NCBI GenBank assembly: GCA_963753225.1
Contig: CAVWBQ010000010.1
Span: 1-64,000 of the forward strand
DNA from: Palsa-504 sp963753225
Lineage (GTDB): Bacteria; Actinomycetota; Actinomycetes; Streptosporangiales; Streptosporangiaceae
DNA: 64,000 bases
Direction of reading: 5' to 3'
The position numbers were made by a program, and so were the translations under genes. Below, one piece after another: positions 8,039 to 15,141 of the stretch (its first letter is position 1; each line of letters opens with the position of its first letter). The notes below the pieces were generated by a model. That model did not search any database and was not told the origin of the DNA. It saw nothing but the letters and a program-made list of their open reading frames with translations.

Positions 8039-10453
8039 TCAGGTGCTGGCCTGGCCGACGGCGTCGCGGAAGCTTGGCATGCCAAGGCGGGTGACGCCGT
8101 GGCGGCTGGCGATCTGGTGCATGGTCTGGAGTTTCTGTTCGGCGGCTTGAAGAGTGGCCTCCAGGCCGGCGATCTCGCCGAGCCAGCCTTCGCGGCGGGC
8201 TTCGGTGATTCGGGCCTGGAGGTTGTCGCGGATCTCCAGCAGCCGGGGTTCCTGGGCCGGATCAGGTCGAAGCTGCGGGCACCTGACACAGCTGTGCTCA
8301 TGGACACATGGAGTGCCAAAGTCCCTGGTGCAGACCCCGAGAGCGACCTTTCGGAGCTCGAAGTGGTGCAGGAACTGGTCCCATTCTTCTGGGGTGAGGT
8401 CGCGGTACTCTTCGCCGGGACGCAGGGCGCGCCGGCGGGCGATGAAGGCCCGGTGGTGGGCGACGACGTCTTCAGAGTAGATCGCGGCGTATCCCATCGT
8501 GGTTCCAAGATCGGCATGTCCGAGGATCTTGGCGGCGATGTGCGGCGGGAGGCCGGAGCGGAGGGCTTCGGTCGCGAAGAGCCTCCGGAAGTCGTGAGGC
8601 GTGAACTCCAGCGGCCTGTTCGAGGCGTCGGTGAGCCCGGAGACGGCCAGGATGTGGAGGAGGAACTGGCGCAGGGTGGTACGGGATATCGCCCGGTGTT
8701 CCGGGCCGCGGGGGCGCTGGAACAAGAAGGGCATCGGCGCACTCCAGGTCCGCTCGTAGGGGTCGTAGGCAGGGACCAGCGGTAGCGTCGCCCTGGCGCC
8801 CCGGACCCGGTGGATGATCTCGGCGAGGACCTCTCCGAGCTCGGGTGAGACCAGCAGCAATCTCTCGGTGTCGGTCTTGGACGGGGCGATCTGGAGCATC
8901 GGGACGATCTCGCCGGTGCCGGGGAGTTTGTAGGCGACGAAGCTGTGGTGCGAGAGCTCGGCCAGTTCCTCGGCGCGGATGCCTGTGGCCCTGAGAATCT
9001 CGATGGTCGCCCATCCCCAGAAGGCGCGTTCTTCCTCGAAGGTGAGGTCGCGTCGCCGGCCGGCGGCCAGATCGGTGACATAGATCCGGCCCGCGACCGC
9101 ATTTCTCCGCTGCAGCTTCTCGCCGTGAACTTCCAATACCTGGCCAGGTGCGGCCGGCAACGCCGCATCGAGCCGGGCCCGGGTGGCCTTGCGTTCCTGG
9201 TCGGCTGTGCGGACCAGGGCGGGCAGGACCGGAAGGCGGGCGCGGGTTCGCTGGTCCATGGCGGCCTTGAGGCGCTTGCGCTCTTTGTCCATGGAACATT
9301 CGCTGGCCCTAATCGGGCACGGTGCCGCCCATCGTGCCCACCGCGACGGATCCTCGGCGGCCCACCGGGCGATGTCGAGATAGAACGCCCGGACGGCCAG
9401 TAGCTGGCTGCGGGCGGTAGCCCGGTCACCGATCGGCCGCCCGTCTTGGTCCCGGACCTGCCTGAGCCGCTCCTTCCAGGTCGTGGCGACTTCGGTGTCC
9501 AGGTGCATCGAGGAGATGCCTGGGTGGTGCTGCTCCAGGTCTCGCCAGAACAGGCCGCACAAGGTGTTGGCCATGCCCGCTAGGGAGGCGTAGTCGAGTT
9601 CGGCAGCCCGCTCAGCCAGATAGGAAGTGAGCAGCTCCCGCATCGCCTCGCTTTGCAGGCCGTACTTGCCGACGAGTTGGGCGGGGGTGCGCTGGCCCGC
9701 CATCCTGGTCGCCTTCAAGACCGGAGGAGCCCCGGCAGGAAGTACGCCGGTCTCGGCCAGCAGCGCATAGAACAAGGGCCGGTTGTTGGCTCCCTGACAT
9801 TGGTGTTCCTGCAGCGCGTTGCTGATCTCGATGCAGTCGCCGACGGTGATGTCGCCGATCAGGCCACCCTTGTTGAGCAGGATCCACGTGATCCGGTTGA
9901 GGGCCTCCTTGCGGTCCTGGGGATTGCGCCGGCCCGTCGCATCACAGTGAGCCCAAAGCCGGGCGAACCCGGCGGAATCGAGCCGGTCGCGAGCCTCGTC
10001 AAGCAGCACGCTGGGCCGGTAACGCAGCAACCAGGCATACCCCGGGCGCAGGACCTGGCCGGTCAGCATCACCCGCATCGCCGTCAGCAGATCGGTGTGA
10101 ACACTCCCGGCCGGCCGGGACGCAAGAGACGGGACTTCGCGTCGTACCAGGTCTGTCCATGTCCGGCCTTCAGCCTCGGCGCCACTGGCCAGCCAGCGTT
10201 CCTGCCAGCTCCGGCCCGGCTTGCGTTCCAGCCAGTCCAGCAACGCGGTGAGCCCGCGCCGTATGCACCTGCGGACATCAACGCTGCCGGATCGATACGG
10301 CGGATTCGACAGCCGCTCCACCAGCACCGGGCGGGGCTGCTGCGTCTCGGGCCAGGTCCCCGCCCTCGGCCGGGCCGGATACTCCTGCCGATCTTGACGG
10401 GTGACGGTGAGGTGGACCGAGACGCCGGCCGGTGACGCGATGTCGATGGTCAT
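8039..10453 (-). CDS. Large tyrosine recombinase of the element in tnsA
   Basis: This 804-aa recombinase starts at an ATG that overlaps the stop of the upstream gene (ATGA). A long N-terminal region of ~430 residues precedes the catalytic domain. The domain shows the first Arg in ATGIRAEELAEL, the box HDFRR, LGHADLGTTMGY, and a Tyr in that last segment as the likely nucleophile. The C-terminal tail has Cys residues in CVHEHSCVRCPQL, then a predicted coiled coil (residues ~740-790). Size and layout match the large partner of two-recombinase elements. It is only distantly similar to the large recombinase at 844-3489, so the two elements are not recent copies. Confidence 0.83.
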   Translation of the reverse strand: MTIDIASPAGVSVHLTVTRQDRQEYPARPRAGTWPETQQPRPVLVERLSNPPYRSGSVDVRRCIRRGLTALLDWLERKPGRSWQERWLASGAEAEGRTWTDLVRREVPSLASRPAGSVHTDLLTAMRVMLTGQVLRPGYAWLLRYRPSVLLDEARDRLDSAGFARLWAHCDATGRRNPQDRKEALNRITWILLNKGGLIGDITVGDCIEISNALQEHQCQGANNRPLFYALLAETGVLPAGAPPVLKATRMAGQRTPAQLVGKYGLQSEAMRELLTSYLAERAAELDYASLAGMANTLCGLFWRDLEQHHPGISSMHLDTEVATTWKERLRQVRDQDGRPIGDRATARSQLLAVRAFYLDIARWAAEDPSRWARWAAPCPIRASECSMDKERKRLKAAMDQRTRARLPVLPALVRTADQERKATRARLDAALPAAPGQVLEVHGEKLQRRNAVAGRIYVTDLAAGRRRDLTFEEERAFWGWATIEILRATGIRAEELAELSHHSFVAYKLPGTGEIVPMLQIAPSKTDTERLLLVSPELGEVLAEIIHRVRGARATLPLVPAYDPYERTWSAPMPFLFQRPRGPEHRAISRTTLRQFLLHILAVSGLTDASNRPLEFTPHDFRRLFATEALRSGLPPHIAAKILGHADLGTTMGYAAIYSEDVVAHHRAFIARRRALRPGEEYRDLTPEEWDQFLHHFELRKVALGVCTRDFGTPCVHEHSCVRCPQLRPDPAQEPRLLEIRDNLQARITEARREGWLGEIAGLEATLQAAEQKLQTMHQIASRHGVTRLGMPSFRDAVGQAST

Positions 10454-11694
10454 GACGTCGCCTCACCGCTCATCGGCAGGTCACCGAACAGGGCCTGCAG
10501 GACCTCGGGCCGATAGCCAGGAGCAGGCCGGGCGGCAGGTGCCTCCGCCTGACGGGCGTAATGCGCAAGGAGCCGCTCGACCAGCTCGCCGGGATTGGGG
10601 GTCAGGTAGACCTCGGTCGTGCTGAGATGGGCATGGCCGAGAACCCACCGGACGTCGACCAGCGACATGTGCGGGTCGCTGACCATGCGATACGCAGCAC
10701 TGTGACGAAGATCGTGCAACGTCCAGTTGGAGCCGAGGGCCTGCTGGGCCCGGCCGAACATCATCCGGGCGGCGTCATAGGACAGCCGACGATACGGGCG
10801 TCGCAGCGTCCACCACAACGGATCATCCGGGCCGGCCGGGACGTCATCGCCGAGCTCGTGCTGACAGAGCCGGAGCCAGACGAACGCGTCGGCGGACGCC
10901 GGCAACATCTGCAGCGCACGGCTGCCCTTACGGACAACGCCGATGAGCTGCTCGGCCGGGTCGACCCGGCTTCGCAGCACGGTGAGCAGCTCCTGCGCGC
11001 GGGCGCCGGTAGAGATCCAGAACGCTAGCAGTGCCCGGTCCCGGTTGGACGGCAAGGCGGCGAACAGCTCGTTGAACCGCTCGTCGGGAATCGCCCGCGG
11101 GACCCGCTTGGGTGCCTTGGGCTGGTATGGCGCTGGGCGCCCGGTCCGCCGCCAGGGCTGCATCGGGTTGTGGTGAGCGTTGAGGTGCTCGCCCGCCCCG
11201 CTGCGGGCCGCCGGGAACGGGTTGATCAGCGGGCGGCCGTGCTGCACCCGGTGATACTCGTAAAACGCATGGATCACGGTGCGGGCGTGACGGCGGGTCG
11301 CCGTCGCATAGGTGCCGGCGGGATAGGACTTCCCGGTGACCGGGTTGACCGATCCAGGAGGCGGGCTATCCCGCCGCCGCTGCCGTGGCGGCTTGCATGC
11401 CTGTCCCAGCCAGAGCGCGTAGTCGCGAGCCTCGGTCCGTGTCGCCCGATCCCACGCCACGGCTACTGCCTGCAAGAACCGGAGCCAGCTGAGGAGCTCA
11501 TAGGCATAGGAACGTACCGTCGCCGGCGAGCAGTCGCACGCTGTGAGATCACGCAGGAACTCCGTCACCGCCGGCACCTCGGTGCCGGACCCGTCCACCA
11601 GCCGGTAGGGCACTGGTCTCTCCGGGACCTCCTCAACCCGGCCGGCCCGCGGCACTATCAGCTCGGCGACGTTCCGCTCTTGCTCGCCCGTCAT
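10450..11694 (-). CDS. Tyrosine recombinase, smaller partner of the element in tnsA
   Basis: This 414-aa recombinase begins at the ATG giving MTGEQERNVAEL; 16 more open codons upstream look non-coding. It has a core-binding domain (about residues 40-170) and a catalytic domain with the first Arg in STGARAQELLTV, the box HDLRH, and LGHAHLSTTEVY with the nucleophile Tyr. It ends in an ATGA overlap with the larger recombinase, so the two are probably made together and act as a heteromeric recombinase. Catalytic residues look intact. Confidence 0.84.
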   Translation of the reverse strand: MTGEQERNVAELIVPRAGRVEEVPERPVPYRLVDGSGTEVPAVTEFLRDLTACDCSPATVRSYAYELLSWLRFLQAVAVAWDRATRTEARDYALWLGQACKPPRQRRRDSPPPGSVNPVTGKSYPAGTYATATRRHARTVIHAFYEYHRVQHGRPLINPFPAARSGAGEHLNAHHNPMQPWRRTGRPAPYQPKAPKRVPRAIPDERFNELFAALPSNRDRALLAFWISTGARAQELLTVLRSRVDPAEQLIGVVRKGSRALQMLPASADAFVWLRLCQHELGDDVPAGPDDPLWWTLRRPYRRLSYDAARMMFGRAQQALGSNWTLHDLRHSAAYRMVSDPHMSLVDVRWVLGHAHLSTTEVYLTPNPGELVERLLAHYARQAEAPAARPAPGYRPEVLQALFGDLPMSGEATS

Positions 11695-11859
11695 GTCTGC
11701 TCCCAGCTCGTCACGAACCTGACGACCGAGATCACAGCACAAGCCGGGCCGGCCTGGGACGGGCCGTGAACGAAGACAACGGCGCTGGAGGCTACCTTCC
11801 GTAACAACCGGCCGGACGGGCCGGAGAACTCTGGCCTGGGGTTAGTTCGGTCAACAGGA

Positions 11860-12095
11860 CGTTCCAGCCAGGACTCGAAACCGACATGGCTGTCCGTCGT
11901 GGCGAAGTACCACCAGCCCGCGAAATTCCGGAGGCCTTTCCCGAAACGGAACTCCCGCGCCTGCAGCGCGTCCTCGAACCGCACTCCCAGACACGACATC
12001 AGCGGCCCGCGCTGCCAGGTACCGTCAGCCGCCCGGAACTCCACCGTGAACCGCGCATCCGCGGCACCCGCCGCAGCGACAGCAGCACTCATCAC
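11860..12095 (-). pseudogene. tnsA: 5' part of split TnsA-like transposase endonuclease
   Basis: The first ~79 residues of tnsA run from the ATG at 12,095 to HVGFESWLER, where the two-recombinase element begins. The Glu of this segment is a likely catalytic residue of the TnsA nuclease family. About 55 codons of foreign sequence follow before a stop at 11,691. Joined to the fragment at 7,413-7,925 it gives a protein of about 250 residues, the usual size for actinobacterial TnsA-like subunits. Confidence 0.83.
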
Positions 12096-12202
12096 CCGTC
12101 CCGCCCGTCATCGCACCGATCAGGAACGGGCCAACTCTACTGACAAAATCCCCAGACGGGCCGTGTTAATTGTCAAAAGGCTGTCATGCGTGTCATCGGA
12201 CA

Positions 12203-12271
12203 GCAGGCGGTCGCCGCTATGGCGGTGGAGTGTGAGCTTTCGCGCGAGTTCGGCGTGGCGTGGATCCCGCG
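12203..12271 (+). pseudogene. 5'-side fragment of MobF/TraA-type relaxase
   Basis: The frame reads AVAAMAVECELSREFGVAWI and then Pro-Arg, stopping exactly at the left end of the element beginning at 12,272. The reading frame resumes at 15,142 as ADGRGNEIRGVTQAQM. Removing the element and one CCCGCG duplication restores the sequence GVAWIPRADGRGNEI without a frame change. This segment lies just before the middle domain in MobF-type relaxases of actinobacterial plasmids. The N-terminal relaxase domain itself is missing, presumably displaced by the Tn7-like element on the left. Confidence 0.7.
12266..12271 (+). repeat. Target-site duplication, left copy
   Basis: CCCGCG immediately precedes the left terminal repeat of the cargo element and is repeated at 15,136-15,141 immediately after the right terminal repeat. 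Deleting one copy with the element restores the relaxase frame, which supports this as the true 6-bp duplication. Confidence 0.8.
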
Positions 12272-12372
12272 TGGTTAGGACGGTTTCATTTGGCCCCACC
12301 ATGACGGCTTGAAGTGGCCCCGTCTGGGACTGATTCGGGGTCGGGGTGACGGCTTGAAGTGGCCCCACCTTC
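12272..12372. repeat. Left end with transposase-binding-type repeats
   Basis: Two nearly identical ~20-bp units (TGACGGCTTGAAGTGGCCCC) lie on the plus strand at about 12,302 and 12,349, plus a diverged terminal unit at about 12,278. The arrangement is mirrored at 15,030-15,135. Confidence 0.8.
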
Positions 12373-12398
12373 CGGCCGTCAGAACGGGGGCAAGGTCA

Positions 12399-13322
12399 TT
12401 AGGTGATAAAGCGGTGGATGGCCTCGTTGGCGTGGTCCTGGAAGGACGGGTTGGCCAGGTCGGGGAAGATGTCCGCTTGGTCGACCAAGGGACCGGTGAT
12501 CGTGTTGGCCGCGCTGCCGTAGAACACGCCGCTCGACAGCGTTGGGTCGGTGACGCCGTCGACCAGACGCCTCGCGCCCACGTCAAGTTTGTGGGCCATC
12601 CCCAGGGTGGGTATGACGTACTTGGCCGCTACACGCAGCGGTAGCGCAAGGTCGTTGGGGGCTTGGGTGCCGGAGGTGCTGCCGGGGCTCACGGTGATGA
12701 ACCGGCGGTCGGGGTGCTGGCGGGCCAGGTAGGCCATCCACAGGGCCCCGATGTACTTGACCTGCCCGAAGGCCAAAGTGAGGTCAGTTTTGCGGTCGGC
12801 GAAATAGCTGCCGTCGATGACAGTGGCGAGCTCGTCGGCGGAGGTTGAGACGAACGATGGCCGTTTCATCCGCATCTTCGGGACTCCCCTGGCTGCTTCG
12901 CTTCCGGCGAAGACCGCCACCTCGCCAAGTCGGTCCTCTTTCAGGAGCGCCTCGAGGAGGACGACGTGGCCAAGAACGTTCGACGCGAACACGGTGGTGA
13001 CCCCGTTGGCGGTCAAGTCCAGGGCCGTCTTGCCGCCGACTGTACCGGCGTTCATGACCAGCGCGTCGAGCGATCCGTTGATGCCCGCCAGGCCGGCGCG
13101 GACCGAGCCCGGATCGGCGACGTCCATGAGAATGATGTCGAAGATGCGCCGGCCGGTCTTCGCTTCGAGCTCGGCCTTCGCCGTTGTCGCCCGGTCTTTA
13201 TTCCGGCACGCCAGGTAGATGCGGGCCATCTCGGGACGTAGTGCCAGTTGCCGGGCCACGTCCTTGCCGATCCCGGCGTTGGCGCCCGTGATCAGCACGG
13301 TCTTTCCGGGGAGTGTGCTCAT
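12399..13322 (-). CDS. Short-chain dehydrogenase/reductase, atypical active site
   Basis: This 307-residue protein has a Rossmann fold. The NAD(P)-binding motif TGANAGIG is at residues 12-19, MNAG at 90-93 and the catalytic Ser is probably S141. Where the catalytic YxxxK is expected the sequence reads FGQVK, so the usual Tyr is Phe at 185 while Lys 189 is kept. Overall it resembles retinol-dehydrogenase/protochlorophyllide-reductase-like members. The Phe could mean loss of activity or a different mechanism; substrate unknown. It lies 65 bp downstream of a second dehydrogenase on the same strand and is probably co-transcribed with it under the TetR regulator. Confidence 0.82.
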   Translation of the reverse strand: MSTLPGKTVLITGANAGIGKDVARQLALRPEMARIYLACRNKDRATTAKAELEAKTGRRIFDIILMDVADPGSVRAGLAGINGSLDALVMNAGTVGGKTALDLTANGVTTVFASNVLGHVVLLEALLKEDRLGEVAVFAGSEAARGVPKMRMKRPSFVSTSADELATVIDGSYFADRKTDLTLAFGQVKYIGALWMAYLARQHPDRRFITVSPGSTSGTQAPNDLALPLRVAAKYVIPTLGMAHKLDVGARRLVDGVTDPTLSSGVFYGSAANTITGPLVDQADIFPDLANPSFQDHANEAIHRFIT

Positions 13323-13387
13323 CGTGATTCCCTCTCATCTTCTCTTCTGCGGGTCCAGCCAGGTTGAACTGGCTGAAACGTGGATGG

Positions 13388-14104
13388 TCAGAGAGTGGCG
13401 GCGCGGCCGGCGTCGACGGCGAGGACCGTCCCGGTGACCGGCCGGGCATCCTCGCCGGCCAGGTAGGCGATCACGCGGGCAACCTCATCCGGTTCGTTCG
13501 GGCGCCCCAGGGGGCTGGCGGCGGCGAACGTGTCGAGCATGTCGCCCATGCTCTTGGTGACCTCGGTGCGGCTCGGCCCGAGGGCGACGGCGTTGACTCG
13601 CACGCCGGCCGGGCCGAACTCGGCCGCCCACGAGCGGGTCAGCGCCTCCAGCGCGGCCTTGGTCGCCCCGTAGGCGGCCATGCCCGCCGCTCCCCGCGCG
13701 GCGACCATCGTCGACACGTTCACGATCGCCCCGCGGCCGCGTGCGGCCATCTGCGGGGCGAGCGCCGCGGTGAGGAAGAACGGCGCGCGGAAGTTCACCG
13801 CGGCCATCGCCTCGAAGCCCGCCTCGGTGGTCTCGGCACTCGGGCCTAGCTCCCAGAACCCGGCGTTGTTGACCAGCACGTCCACCTCCCCGGCCTCGGC
13901 GGCCAGGCGCCGCACGTCCTGCGGCGAGGCCAGGTCCGCGCGGATGAAGCGCCCGCCGGTCTCGGCGGCCACCTCCTGGCCGCGGGCCTCGTCGCGGCCG
14001 CTGACAACCACCTTCGCGCCACGGTCGCCGAACAACTGCGCGGTCGCCCGGCCGATGCCGGACGTCCCGCCGGTGACCAGCACGGTCGCCTGCTCGAAGC
14101 TCAT
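13388..14104 (-). CDS. Short-chain dehydrogenase/reductase (3-oxoacyl-ACP reductase-like)
   Basis: This 238-aa classical SDR starts at the ATG giving MSFEQATVLVTGG. Motifs seen: TGGTSGIG (11-18) for cofactor, NNAG (79-82), Ser 131, and YGATK with Tyr 145 and Lys 149. All four catalytic positions are intact, unlike its neighbour. It would reduce a carbonyl or oxidise an alcohol with NAD(P)(H); the substrate cannot be read from sequence. It is divergently transcribed from the TetR gene across a 90-bp gap containing a perfect inverted repeat. Confidence 0.87.
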   Translation of the reverse strand: MSFEQATVLVTGGTSGIGRATAQLFGDRGAKVVVSGRDEARGQEVAAETGGRFIRADLASPQDVRRLAAEAGEVDVLVNNAGFWELGPSAETTEAGFEAMAAVNFRAPFFLTAALAPQMAARGRGAIVNVSTMVAARGAAGMAAYGATKAALEALTRSWAAEFGPAGVRVNAVALGPSRTEVTKSMGDMLDTFAAASPLGRPNEPDEVARVIAYLAGEDARPVTGTVLAVDAGRAATL

Positions 14105-14117
14105 CTGACGCCTCCGT

Positions 14118-14145
14118 CTAGATTGGATCGACCTGTCCAATCTAG
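14118..14145. promoter_or_regulatory. Probable TetR operator between divergent genes
   Basis: A perfect inverted repeat has arms CTAGATTGGA and TCCAATCTAG separated by 8 bp. It sits between the dehydrogenase start (14,104) and the tetR start (14,195). A weaker second repeat (GATTGGAT ... ATCCATTC) lies at about 14,155-14,177. The position fits a TetR-family repressor controlling both its own gene and the dehydrogenases. Confidence 0.75.
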
Positions 14146-14194
14146 ACCGGGTACGATTGGATCGTCAAATCCATTCCAGGGGGCGGGTGATCAG

Positions 14195-14821
14195 ATGCCG
14201 AAGCAGGACGCGCCGAGCACGAGGAAAGGCCGCGCGACGCGAGACCGGATCGTCGCGGCCGCGGCGGATCTCATGTACCTCCACGGAGTCGCGGGCACCA
14301 GCACCCCGGCGGTCCGCGACGCCGCCGACGTCAGCTCCTCGCAGATCTACCACTACTTCGCCGACAAGGACGACCTCACCCGGGCGGTCATCGCGTTCCA
14401 GACCGACGCCATGCTGGCCTTCCATGCACCGTTCCTGGCCAGGCTTGACAGCCTCGACGCGCTCCGTGCATGGCGCGACGTCGTGGTCGACGCCGCCCGG
14501 CAGCAGCACGGCGCCGGCGGCTGCCCGCTGGGCAGCCTGTGCAGCGAACTGTCCGACGACCACCCGTGGGCCCGCGACGCCCTGGCCGCCAGCTTCACCG
14601 CCTGGTCCGAGGCCATCCGCGCCGGCCTGGCCGCCATGACCGGCAACGGCACCCTGCCGCCCGAGACCGACCCGGGCCAGCTTGCCCTCGCACTGCTCGC
14701 CGCAGTCGAGGGCGGACTGCTCCTCGCCCAGGCCCAGCACACCACCGATGCCCTCGAAGCCGCCCTGGACACCGTGATCGCGCACATCCGCGACCACGCG
14801 GCAGAACCCGCCCGGCGATGA
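14195..14821 (+). CDS. TetR-family transcriptional regulator
   Basis: This 208-aa protein begins at the ATG giving MPKQDAPSTRKGRATRDRI, leaving the operator outside the gene. The N-terminal domain has the TetR helix-turn-helix (GTSTPAVRDAADVSSSQIYH, followed by YFADKDDL, about residues 33-65). The C-terminal ligand domain with GGCPLGSLCSEL resembles the LmrA/YxaF branch. It probably represses the divergent dehydrogenase pair until a small-molecule ligand binds. The three genes form a self-contained cargo module inside a mobile element. Confidence 0.87.
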   Translation: MPKQDAPSTRKGRATRDRIVAAAADLMYLHGVAGTSTPAVRDAADVSSSQIYHYFADKDDLTRAVIAFQTDAMLAFHAPFLARLDSLDALRAWRDVVVDAARQQHGAGGCPLGSLCSELSDDHPWARDALAASFTAWSEAIRAGLAAMTGNGTLPPETDPGQLALALLAAVEGGLLLAQAQHTTDALEAALDTVIAHIRDHAAEPARR

Positions 14822-15022
14822 GGCGGGCACCGACCCGCGGACTCCGGGACCCGGCAGGCAGGCCCAGCAGTCGCGCCCATCCTCTCCGGCTCGCGCCGCA
14901 CCGCTCCTGCCCGGCTTGCTGAGGCATGCGGGCGCGTCGCCGGATCAGCTCGAACAACTCAACCTTGGAGGCCGCCACAGAGCCCCCTCAGGTTTGCATG
15001 CACCCCGACCATCCCACGTCAA

Positions 15023-15135
15023 GCTCCCAAGTGGGGCCACTTCAAGCCGACACGACCATCCCGGTACCAACTGCAACCAAAGGGTGGGGCCACTTCAAGC
15101 CGTCATGGTGGGGCCAATCGGAGCCGTCATAGCCA
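15023..15135. repeat. Right end with transposase-binding-type repeats
   Basis: Three copies of the ~20-bp repeat lie in inverted orientation relative to the left end: at about 15,031, at about 15,089, and a diverged terminal copy at about 15,112-15,135. The last two are adjacent, as at the left end, so the ends are structurally symmetrical. Confidence 0.8.
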
Positions 15136-15141
15136 CCCGCG
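15136..15141 (+). repeat. Target-site duplication, right copy
   Basis: CCCGCG directly follows the right terminal repeat and matches 12,266-12,271. Confidence 0.8.

Larger units (their letters stand above)
7926..11859 (-). mobile_element. Two-recombinase element inserted in tnsA
   Basis: About 3.9 kb separates the two halves of tnsA and carries two overlapping tyrosine-recombinase genes and nothing else recognisable. The boundaries are deduced from the interrupted frame: GAACG then foreign sequence near 11,859, and foreign sequence then GACCATCTC near 7,925. There is no obvious long inverted repeat or target duplication, as expected for Tn554-like conservative insertion. The left end has a short palindrome (AGTAAC-TGCT-GTTACT, about 7,948-7,963) that could bind a recombinase. 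No tnpC homologue is present. Confidence 0.7.
1..12202 (-). mobile_element. Tn7/Tn5053-like transposon, partial, invaded by two recombinase elements
   Basis: The tnsA, tnsB and tniB genes lie in one minus-strand operon whose first gene faces away from a putative right end. Upstream of tnsA the minus strand carries several TGACA/TGTC-type repeats between about 12,139 and 12,202, in the position where transposase-binding sites sit in Tn7-like ends. The terminus is tentatively placed at 12,202 (minus strand begins TGTCCGATGACACG), next to relaxase coding sequence. The left end, any target selector and any cargo are outside the window. Confidence 0.5.
12272..15135. mobile_element. Transposase-less element carrying two dehydrogenases and a TetR regulator
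   Basis: This 2,864-bp element is bounded by inverted repeats. The outermost bases are TGGTTAGGACGG on the left and, read inward on the other strand, TGGCTATGACGG on the right. Each end then has copies of a ~20-bp repeat (core TGACGGCTTGAAGTGGCCCC), two close together and a third further in. Multiple subterminal repeats and TG...CA ends are typical of the IS21/Tn7-like transposase superfamily. No transposase lies inside, so it is non-autonomous and needs help from elsewhere. It sits in a relaxase gene, flanked by a CCCGCG duplication. Confidence 0.8.

Noticed and set aside
12285..12372. The repeats next to tnsA as the right end of the tnsABC transposon
   Set aside because: The same repeats are mirrored at 15,030-15,135, the CCCGCG duplication flanks that pair, and the relaxase frame is restored only if they bound the cargo element.
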